Shown here one piece after another: positions 1 through 11,400 of a stretch of 64,000 nucleotides of DNA. Position numbers and translations under genes: made by a program. Origin of the DNA: Riptortus pedestris (taxonomy: Eukaryota > Arthropoda > Insecta > Hemiptera > Alydidae). How positions within the stretch are numbered: the first letter of the stretch is position 1; every line of letters begins with the position of its first letter. The stretch spans positions 83,627,001 through 83,691,000 of the forward strand of contig CM032229.1 in the NCBI GenBank assembly GCA_019009955.1, given 5' to 3'. The notes under the pieces were generated by a model that did not search any database, had not been told where the DNA came from, and saw only the letters and a program-made list of their open reading frames with translations.

Positions 1-1400
1 ACTGGTACAAAATAGGGGTGGGGGCAGGGCACCCTGGAAGTCATATCAAAAGTATTCAACTATGGTTCATCTTAGTCGTGTTACTATTTTATCAAAATTC
101 ATGAAACAAGGCATGCCACAAATAATGCATTAGAGGCTAATACTAAGCAGGTGATGGAGAAGGGAAGACTGATGCCTCCAGTCTTGGCACTCCTTAACCC
201 TTTGAACAGAAAGTATAATATTAATATTATTTATAATTTTTTTAAAAGTACTTTTTCCATCAGCAATGATATAAAACAGCTACCACACAATAGGTTCTTA
301 TTCAATGTTTAAATTACTATCAAACTAGCTCAAAATAAAAATTATATCTCAATAAGGAAGCAAAATGAAGAAATCAATATATTATTGGTACAATATAATT
401 GTAATGCCTTATTAGCTGGGAGGTTTTTATCTATTTAAATAAGAGATCTCTAATAGGGTTAAAGATAAGAGGAAGTAAATGAAATTTCAAAATAGATTTG
501 CCTTCATCTTAGCCATTTTGGATTTTAGGAATTCAAAAACATATATTTATCAGGAGTACTTAATGACACTGCATTGTTAAATAAGAGAGCAATCCCTCGT
601 CTTGAAGCTGATTTATCAACAATGGGGAATAGTGCGTTATCCACCCCTCCCCCTTTCTCACCATACCCCCCAATGCGAAGAAAGCTAAATTTTGTGAATG
701 TGACTGTTAATAATGATTAAGCATAACAATGTAAAGTAGCAAGCCGAAAGTAATGAATTAATGTATAGTCATTACAAAGTTATAAAGGCTGTGAAAACTG
801 AATGTACGGACTGGTAAAATCATAATGTCTTTATCAGAGAATATTGGTTCTAAAAACTTACAACTTTCCATATCTAAGTTGAATTACTGAAAGAATGATT
901 AACAAAGTTCAAGCAGCTCAATTCAATCAAATTGCCTCTATGGTTTCTAATGTAAAAGGTTTTTGTTTTATTTTATTATTGTTATTATAGTAAAAGATTA
1001 TATTAACTACTTGGATACAACCAAGCACTATTCACAAATAGAACCAACTTTTGGTCTGCTAGAACTACTGAGCACATATGTATTTCCTACACAAAATATG
1101 ACATCTGCAAGAGTGAAGGAAATAAAACAAAATTACTTAGTTTTAAAATAAAGAAGTTTAAGAAAAATAATCTCTAGTCAGAGGTAAAAATTCAAATTGT
1201 AGGAAATATATTCAACTACAATAATCCTAAGAGAAAGAACTAATATTTATCTTAGTCACTGATATCCATGAGTTAAGTCACAGATTGAGGAATGATATTT
1301 CTTTCATTTTTTAATGAGATAATAATATGAACTAGTTGCAACATAATAATACATAGAATACTATAATTTAATGAATAATATTGTAAAATAAATGTAATGT
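1..1400. other. AT-rich flank, no gene seen
   Basis: This is AT-rich sequence downstream of the DIPK2 gene. The only open frame over 60 codons (963-1151) starts at TTG, has no recognisable motif and has low-complexity composition, so I do not call it. Nothing else is supported here. Confidence 0.5.
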
Positions 1401-1431
1401 GTTGATAAGGCAAATCTTAAAAGTACATACC

Positions 1432-1500
1432 ATTCATTCCTCCATTAGGGTTCAAATAGAATTTCTGTCCACTTGTAGAATCAGGATGCAATTCAAACTG
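1432..1500 (-). CDS. candidate internal exon of an unidentified minus-strand gene
   Basis: A TTTAG acceptor and a G|GTATGT donor bound a 70-base open exon. It reads QFELHPDSTSGQKF and then a Pro/Gly/Asn-rich stretch ending NGGMN plus one base, so it enters in phase 0 and leaves in phase 1. No partner exon was found in the window. The stretch upstream (about 1555-1690) is a diverged tandem copy of the same region in which the exon is ruined. I do not recognise the family. It may be an exon of a gene continuing off the left edge, or a relic. Confidence 0.3.
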
Positions 1501-1976
1501 CTAAAGAAGGCTACATCATTAATTGTATACTCTTCTTATTCTTACTTTAAAGTCTAAGGAACATACTTACTTCTGTCCACTTGTGTCATTCTAGATTTAT
1601 TATGCTATTCATGCTCACTATGAATGAAAGCTACCTCCTTAATATAAATTCTTTTATTTTTATTTTTAAGACTAAAGGAAAGGGCTTACTAAGACTATAA
1701 ATGAAATAGTATAGAAATATTAATTATATATATATTTAAATTTATGCAAATAGGAACACAGAACATAAAATTTGTTCTAAGGAACTACGCATTATACTTT
1801 TAAAATATATAACAATTAGTACATTTACAGAAAAACTTTTAAGAAAATAGAAATACAATGCTAGTTTAAAAAAATTAAAATAATGTAGGCATATCTATAA
1901 ATCGTTGTATAAAAGCCATTTGAGCAGTCATGACATCAAGTTACAATACTATGAACTACCAGAACACATTGAGAAG

Positions 1977-2989
1977 TTACAAGTAAAGCTTTAAGAGGGA
2001 CATCAATTTGTAAGCTGTTTCAAATCGGGTATTAAATCGAGCAGTAAGACAGTCTTCAATCATTGCAGGCAGCTGTAGAAGCTCAGAAATTCCTGAGAGA
2101 GGGCTATGAAGAAATCCACCCGGAAAAAGAGAACTGTCTGCAAATATTTCCTAAACAGTTAATAGTTAAAAATTACAATCAATTTACTACAGAATGTATT
2201 TAGTTGAAACTTATTATATACCAGAATATTTAATCTATATCAAGCAAAAAACAATCTTTTACTAATTTAAAAAATAAATATATGGTATGTTAATATCACA
2301 ATTTTGGGCTGGAGTCTTGACATGAGCATCTCAGTAGTAAGGCCGAATAATTATATATATATATATACATATTTAATTCTACTGTACGTTTGTATGCCAC
2401 TGAACCCCTCCTAAACGACTGGACCAATTTGAATGAATTTTTTTGTATGCGTTTGGGTAACGCCCTGGATGGTTTGATTCACAATGCAGATGGAGCAGGA
2501 GTGGGAGTTATAAGGAAGGCCTAAAATTAAAAATAGCGATATTTCGTTACCTATTGGTTTTTCGGCAAATATGCATGGGATAAAAGTTGTTTATTTTGTC
2601 ATTCAGAGTAACTTTTTTTATATTCACTTTTTCCGTATAACAAAGTATAAACGAGATAAACACTAAAAAACTAAAGTGGGAGCCAACAATTTTATTGGGC
2701 AAAACATTTGAACCAAACTTAACAAAACTCTATATGTAAATTAGCATTAATTCTTCAATGGTTATAAGCTATTTTAAATTTTTTAGATTCGAATGGGAGT
2801 GGGGGTTATAAGGGAGGCCTGAATAAAAAAATTGTGATATTTCATTTTCTATTTTTAGGCAAACATGCACATAACAAAAGTTGTTTTTTGTGTTATTAAA
2901 AGTAGCTTTTGTTTTAAACATAATATTATTAAATTTAATATCCTAATCGCTTGAATTATCATGCAGGACAACATCTGTCAGGTCCGCTA

Positions 2990-3049
<60 letters not shown>

Positions 3050-3954
3050 CACACACACATCCACACACACTTATCTGTTACCACTCTAGCTGTCACAATT
3101 TTTGTTTGGTCATTACCAATCTCCATATATAAAGGTTTCACGCATAACTAACCTTTAATCTGACAACTCCCTACCAACCCCCAAACAGCCGGTCAGCTGG
3201 CAAAAGGCTGACATCGACGAGCCGCTAGTCGACCTTGTCCGGCTCGCTGAGCCATCCCCCTAAAAGTCTCTGCACCAACCCCCCCCCCCAACCTACTTGT
3301 ACATAATGTAAATACAAAGTCTACAGTATTAATTAGCCCTAGTTTTAGCAATTAGATTAGTTTAGGATTAGTTTAGTTACTAGAATTAGGCAGCCGCTCC
3401 CCCCCATGAATGTCCCTGAGGCAAGCGAATACCCCCCTCCCTTAAGTAGAATAAGTTTTTAGATTTAGGTAGTTTTAGGATTATTTTACTGGACCCCTTT
3501 AATCTTTTACTTCCTCCTCTCCCTATACTCCTTTCTCTTCTTTCGCTTTCTCTATCCACTCCTCACAACCCAACCGATGATATCCGCCATCAGTTAACAT
3601 ACCCTCCCTATTCATCACCATCCTATCAATTTCGAACAACAACCCCTTCAAATGAAGCCACAGGCTTAGCACAAGGGGCCTATCTTCCTTCACCCCCGGC
3701 AGTCACCTGGCTGCAAGCATCACAACAATCTACATCTGTACAGCGAGGTATCATATAAAATAAAAAAAAAAAAAAACCTTTAATGGCTGAAATTGGACCC
3801 ACTGGAGGGGAGCTTAGAAAATTCCAAATATTTCTATTATTATACATTGGATCGAAAAATTGTATAGAACCAATCTTATTGCAAATTAAATTACCTATAA
3901 ATATTGTTATATACTTTAATAAAATTGAAAAATTAATTAATTATATAAATCATT

Positions 3955-4003
<49 letters not shown>

Positions 4004-7000
4004 TAATATGGTTGTGATAAATAACCACACATTGATTCACCAAATGTAATAAGATTGAAAAATAAATAAAATATATTTCCTTTATGAGTTTATGTATTTT
4101 ATTGTGTCCTCGAGCAAGTAAATGTCATTATAGACAAAAAGAAGGTTCATTTAACATGACCAGTAAAAGTACTAGGCTTATCAACGGAAGGATCAAAAAG
4201 GTCAAACACCTCCACTCTTAATACTTCTTTTATTAAAGGCAAAGTACTTTCGGGGCGAACCGTCCCATCATCAGTGCTCTAGAGTTGGTCCCTATTGAGC
4301 CGACATCTCCGGCGAGCCCCGAAAGTACTTTGCCTGTAATAAAAGAAGTATTAAGAGTGGAGGTGTTTGACCTTTTTGATCCTTCCGTTGACGATGACCT
4401 CCACCAGCCAGCACAAATCCAGAGTACTAGGTTATGTTCATGGTACAAAAGATTAATAATTACTAAATTAATTAGTGGAGTTAATAGTACTATTTCCTGT
4501 AAGTATCAGAGTAGATGGTAATTGTTTTGGTTTTCTTGTATAAAAATGTTTTAAAGTGCAATGAATTTTTGGTCATTTTCTATCTTTCAATGTTTTCTGA
4601 TTAGTGTGTATCTCATGTACTATAATGACAATCTTCTGAACGTAAGAGGTATGTATTTACTTTTTGATGCTAGATATTTTGTCAACAAGTACCTTTTTTC
4701 ATTGTCAAAAACGTGCTTTAACCTATGTAAAGTATACTGTTGAATGTGATTTTTGTATTTTATCAAGTACCCACATGCATTAATGAATAGGTTTTACAAT
4801 AAACACACACACACTCACTCACGCATGTGGAGGGTAATTGATTTGAAAGCTTTATATTCCATTGAAAAATTCTTGAGAATGGATATAAATATGATTGATA
4901 GACTTCCAGTAGGCTTATAACTATACAGCCATGTTTGAGTTGTTGAAGAAATACCTAGGAAGCTTTTTAAATAATAAGTTTGATTCTAGAGAAGACTTCT
5001 TGTAAGGTCAAACAGGATTTTTCATTCTTGATAGTTTTTAGGTTACTCTCTACAAGCTCTAAGCAAGGAGCACTATAAAGACCCAGACAAATGTGGCTAG
5101 TTTGTGTCTGTGGCTGGAAAACCTTGATTAGTGAGCTGACAGAAGCCAAAAGCCCTTCAAGAACTATCCAACCCAGTAGTAATTATTTCATTCGGAACCT
5201 TTTCAGTCATCAGTGCTTAAAGAAATATTTTGAATGAACTTCAATACAAAAGCCATATATGATTTAATGTTCAAATAAAATGGAAAAAATATACTCTTTG
5301 GAAGAACATTGTGGGCGAGATGGGGGAAGGTTAAAAGTTAACACACAAAAAAATTACCTTGCAAAGAGCATAAATGTTATGATCACTAGTCCGATGGAGG
5401 CAAATTTCATCTGATTCAAAAATAATGCAGTCTCTGCATTCAAAATGTTTGCTTGAATGATTATAAGCCCATTCCTTCATTGAGTTGTCTGAAATTAAAA
5501 GTTGTACTAAAAAAAACATAAATGTAGAAGAGATTGATGATAGTATTTTTCAAATGTACTATATAAATAATAAAAAAAGATTTTTTTCCCAATGTGCTTT
5601 TAGGGAAAATTTCTACATGAATATTATTTACTAAAAAAGAGCCCTTTATTTAATAAATTCATAATTTGTCTCATATTAATAATAATATATTCCATAAAAG
5701 TTCTTCATTATATATACTTCTTTTCATATTTAAACAACAGGACACTAGTCAATAAGTCTGTTTTACCATAATGGATAATTTTTCACATTTTATCAACACT
5801 TGAAGAAATGTTTACTCATGTAAAAACTAAATTTGACAAGGAAAGCTCGACCAAAAATAGAGAATAACTTAATTAAAATATACTACAAATCGTCCAGCAC
5901 AGGTATCTTTAAAATGGTGGCTGATGCTTGTTGTCATTTAAATACTAACTTCTTGGTAAATTGCAAAAAATATTACGCTTTTTTGTCCTGCACAGGTAAA
6001 TTTGAGATGGTGGCTGATGCTTGAATTGTAATTTAAATATGAACTACTTGGTAAATTAAAAAAAAAAATTATAACTATAAACCAAATATTAAAAATTAAA
6101 AGGTAATTAATACGTAAATTAGGTCCTTCATGGATAATACATATTTTACAATTAGCAATATGTAATATTATTACTTTGTTACTAAACATTTTATAATCAT
6201 ACCTTCCAATTCAGGATGCTTGTCAACTATAATAACATTTTCCAGGTCAATGAATTTCACTTGGCCATTGTTAGCAATAGCTATGTTATCTGGGTTCATG
6301 TCAGTAAGATAAAATCCAAACTCGGGATCTTTAAAAGTGAATTTGAGAGCACTTTCAAGCAACTGATAAGAAATATTGGCCCGGATGGACCAAGGTGATC
6401 CATAAAACTGTGATAGCATTAGGCCGCAATCTTCCACAACTATAAGGCGTCCACAGCTTCCATAATACCAAGGAACAGGCCATTCTGGCGGTTTCAGCAT
6501 CTTAAATAAATATACAGAACTTATTTATTAAAGAGAGAACAATAAAAGATAAATTAAGAGGGATCAATTTGTCCTCCAGTCCACAAAAAATATCGACATT
6601 CATTTTTTAAAGAGACAGAGGACAGAAAACAATAAACCGTCCCAAACTTTAGAATAGTAAATAATAACAAGCTTAGAAGAAAAATCCTTCACTCAGGGAT
6701 GGTATAAACCAAGGATATTTCCCATTGCTGGACATATTACTGATCTATTTTTCATGGAATAAAAAGCTTTTGTAAACAGGACTTAAAATTTAAGCTGAAA
6801 ATAAAATGTCTAGTAGCGCAGGTGGTTGAAGTGTGGGTCACATTAGTAGAAGTGGGGGTTTACAGAAGGCTAAAACTAAAAGATGCAAATATCTAATCAG
6901 TTTATCCTATAGTTTGTAAAAAATGAATAGAAAAGCAATTGTATTTACAATATGAATAACATTTTTCTTATACTGTTTTAACATCCTCTATATAACAACT

Positions 7001-7198
7001 TTTTTTTATAATAACCCCGAGATATTTTAAATTTGCCCCTCCCTCTCTCTACATCCCACTCCTCCAGGTATAAGTTTAGCTGTTAATGAATTTTTTTTTG
7101 TTTTTGAAACAAAGAATTTTAACTTTTAAATATCAAGTTTTGTTATGATCAAACAAAACTTACAACTGCTAGGGCAGTAACAGATGTATGTATGTATG

Positions 7199-7243
<45 letters not shown>

Positions 7244-8397
7244 TCATTTTTGTCATTTCTGGGTAGGATTGATAAACATTTGAGGAATGTTTTTGAATAT
7301 CAAACCACGAGCACTGTCAGAAAATTCAAAACAATAATTCTCATTTGTTTGTTTGTTTATTAATAGTGACTATATTGTTTGAGCACAAAAAAAAACGAAT
7401 AAAACAAATTATATTGAAGCTTGGTTACCTATTTCATAAATGACTAATTCATGATTGCACTTGCTAAAAAGTTGAAAACATTTTTTCAGTGGTTATGCTT
7501 TTGCGGTCAATAATGGTTCAATTACAAGGAACGTTTTATTATTAACTCTACAAAAGTCATCATTTCAGGTCTTTCTCTTTATGCTTAACATGTTTCCCCT
7601 CTGTCATCATTCACTACAAGACTTACAATTCCTTCCAACATCTTTGAACTTGGAAAATGTTTATTTTATCTATACCATACTCTGTATTAAAGTTTCATTC
7701 ATCACTAAAGGGTAAATTAGTTAATTGAACCAAGCTGGAGCTGAAATTGGACCAGAAAAAAAGGGGGTTTAGAGGGGGAATTTGAAAAGTCATTTTTGAG
7801 TCAGTTTGAAAAAAGTTATAGAATCAATATTGTTATACTATTGATTACACTACAATTGTCGTTCATTAAATTTTTTCGTACCTCAAATATTAAGTGACTT
7901 ATTCGCACTTTCTTGTTTTTAGCCTCCACTAAACCCATCAGGTTTTTACTTAGAAATAGAGAGATATATGGTCAGATGTGATCACAAGTGTCATACCAGA
8001 AGGTGGAAAATCTTAGTTTACAGAGCCCCTGCACAACAGACGTTTTTAAGACTATCAAACTTTGAATCTGTTTTATAATTTAAAATATAGCAGACATTTA
8101 AATTCATCATGTCATATACCATAGTTTGATTCAATTCCAGCTAGCACGACATATTTTTGCAACAGCATTGGATTATATTTTTGTCAACCTAGCTAAACCC
8201 GATTTCAATACTATTACAACTCGTAATATGATACATATTAAAGTTTCTTAATAAACATTCAAATTTAAATTATAACAATATTTCTCTATATGTGATTCAA
8301 CAACACATCTTTACCTGAGTTACTTTTTTTCAAAATAAATAAATATATAAAAAAATATTTAAATACATACATAATATATACGTACGTATATGTGTTC

Positions 8398-8464
<67 letters not shown>

Positions 8465-11400
8465 AACAAAAATAGATTATTTATTTTTATTTTACTTTTA
8501 AAAGTGTCAAATAAAAAGTCATTCCTCTTAATGATCTTGAAAGAGTGCTCAATCAATTCTACACATAATTTGCACATACTAAAGTGTTTTTGATCCTGGG
8601 CAAGCATTAAGTCATAATAATTCATATATTTGTATATAAAGAGATACATTTAATCACGTATATATGTTGGCTAGTTTATCGACATAACCGTAAACACAAA
8701 TATGTATAAATGTGTGTATATATAACCCATCCCAGTGGAGCTTCGCCGGATGGGCATAAGTATAAAGGCTTCAGTACGTAAGTGGGTGAATCTCTCTCAT
8801 ACATCTTGTAATGCATCTATTCATGCTTCTGGGTGTGACGGTCATCTGGAGATTCCTTAAATGGCTTGCACCGTTCCTTTTGTTAGAGCCAGGAGGATAG
8901 AGAAATTACAATATTAGTTGGATATCAGAAGGGCATTGGTTAAGGGGGGGGGTAGGGGTGAGGTGAGGTTTAGGTGTGTTTGGGTGGCGTGTGTTGGTAC
9001 CATCAGATAATATTGTAAGTGTGCGTGAGCTTTGCATGAATCAATTTTATTTGAGTGTGTATGAGTGAATATGGTAAGATTCCTGCTTCTACAGCATGGA
9101 CATGTTGAAGAGCTGAGGATTTGACTGGAAGGCATTTTGCAGCCTTTACTAAGATTGTAAATTCTTTCTTGGGTTAGGACTTGTTTCTCATGTTTTAGGC
9201 GACTGTATTGCTACCAAGAGACTTCGAGTCCGTCAGCATAATGATGTTGTTGGGTTTGTAAGACAGAGCTTTATAATGCGGGGATGGAATATCTGGTACG
9301 AGAACTTATTTGTAACCCCATATTGGAGCCTTTCAGTCAGATTTAGTTGTGAAGTGGCGAAGAAGTGTAGCAATTATAGATGTTCATGTTTTTACTGCAG
9401 CAAGACCTTTATTAGCCATTTTTTAGAGGATAAAGTATATGTACTACAGGCTGGAGCTGAAGTGGATGGTTGCCCTGCTCACTGAAGTTAAGCCAGGCAT
9501 GGTCCGAGTGCTCCCAGTGACCCTGTCTTACAAAGGTGTTTGGTGTAAGAAGAGTGCCAACGGATTGCAGGATTTGGGCATGAGGAGTACTGCAATGCAG
9601 TGGATCAGCATCCTGGTTCTTTGTGGTTCCTGGACTCTCTGGGGCGTATTTGCAGCAAGGAATGGATAACTGAGTGGAAGACAAGTCATTGGCAGAGGAA
9701 TTCCACTTGGCAAATGTTTTCCAGGAGTATGGTGTGATTTGTGATCCTTTATGATATTTTAATGCAGAGCATTATTTGATTATGTATTATGAGTTTTCCT
9801 TTTTGCATGTAGACGAGCAGAACTCCTTCTGAGGGTTCTTGCACTTTTATTAATGATGTCCCAGTGGGGCAATATTGGGGTTAGGGAACCCTAATTCATG
9901 CATGGAGTTGTTTGCACCTCAAAATATTAATTGTGTAGGGGAATATTTTTTTGTGTATATTATATATTTCTTTTTATTTTTGTATCAAAACACAAATAAA
10001 TAGTCTCATAATATATGTGCATGCATGCTGTTTAACACTCTAGTTGGTACAATTTTTGTTTGACCATTATTAAATTCAATATGTAAACTTTTCATAAATT
10101 TAATGATCAAGTTTATTCAAAATGAGAAATATGACCAGTAGGAGTTGGGCTTTAGAGAAGAGGTAAAATGAAAAATCAAAATTATCTTCATTATTATTGG
10201 AATGTTACCTTGTTATTATTATGAGTTGGAATGAAAAAAAAAAAAAGCAACATAACCAATCTTTTGTTGAAGTATTCTGCTACAATTGTTCTTCTATAGA
10301 TTTTTCTAAAGCTCAAGTATTAGCAGAAATGTGTTTCTATATTTTCAGACTTTAGTAAAAAGATAGATCCAGATGGATGTGATAACATAATTTGTCTGGC
10401 ATTCCAAGAGGTAGGAAATCTTCTTAGTTTATGCCGCCCTTATGAGACAAAATTAATTAAAGTGAGTGATTTCAGAGTCAGTAACATGAACTGAAATATG
10501 CTACTGGAACAATAGTTTGAGCTAATGCATTTCATTAACAGTACCTTTAAGGGTAGAAATATATTCTTCTTTAAATTTTATACACCATGAAAAATGCCAG
10601 TAAGAAACTGTCTGGTTGAATAATAATAGAATAGATAGTTTAAATCTCCTGTTATTCAACTTGGATTTCAGGATTGAATATCCAATGGAGATTGATTGGA
10701 TCGACTTATTATTCAATCAGATTTCAAGAATTGATTCAGTGAGTCTCTTCTCTTGATATTTATTTTGCGGGAATAGATTATAAGATTTATGTTCGAATTC
10801 CTTCGCCACAAGTCAGAAATGTAACTGCAGAAACTTAAATTAATAGGTTAAAGTTGTGCACTCAATCCAAATTAAGATTGTCATGGTTTGTGACTCATTA
10901 ATAATGCAAATCTGTCCAAATAGCTTTTACTTCTGAAACTCCTATACAAAAGCAGTACTTTGTCTCTCAAAAATTATGTTAAAATTGTTCACTTTAACAG
11001 ATAAAGCTCATGACCAATGGCATTGGACTGAAGAAGGTTTTTCATATTGGGAGACAGAACTATCTCTTAAATCTTCACAGTATATACATAACAAATTTAA
11101 ATATATGACTATTTAATATTCAGTGATAGAAGAACCGCCCAATATTTCATTCTTACTCAACCTCATGCTTATATTACAATATTACATTCTTACTCAACCT
11201 CATGTATATTTTTCCAGCTATAGATATAAAATACACTTTAGATCCCATGATCTTAAAAAGGATTAACCCAATTCCTTATAAATCACAACTCACTGCTTAC
11301 AAATGTCAGAATGCCTCCTGTTCGGACTTAATTATGCCAAGTTTATGATTTAATAAATACAAATATAAAGATAGTAACTCCAAAAATACTACTCTACTGA

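Noticed and set aside
2951..3151. Open frames rich in YIYIYI (also at 3783, 8359, 15738, 27592, 33481, 39126)
   Set aside because: They are translations of TA or GT microsatellites. The only real coding part is the Gr-A exon hidden at 15867-15956.
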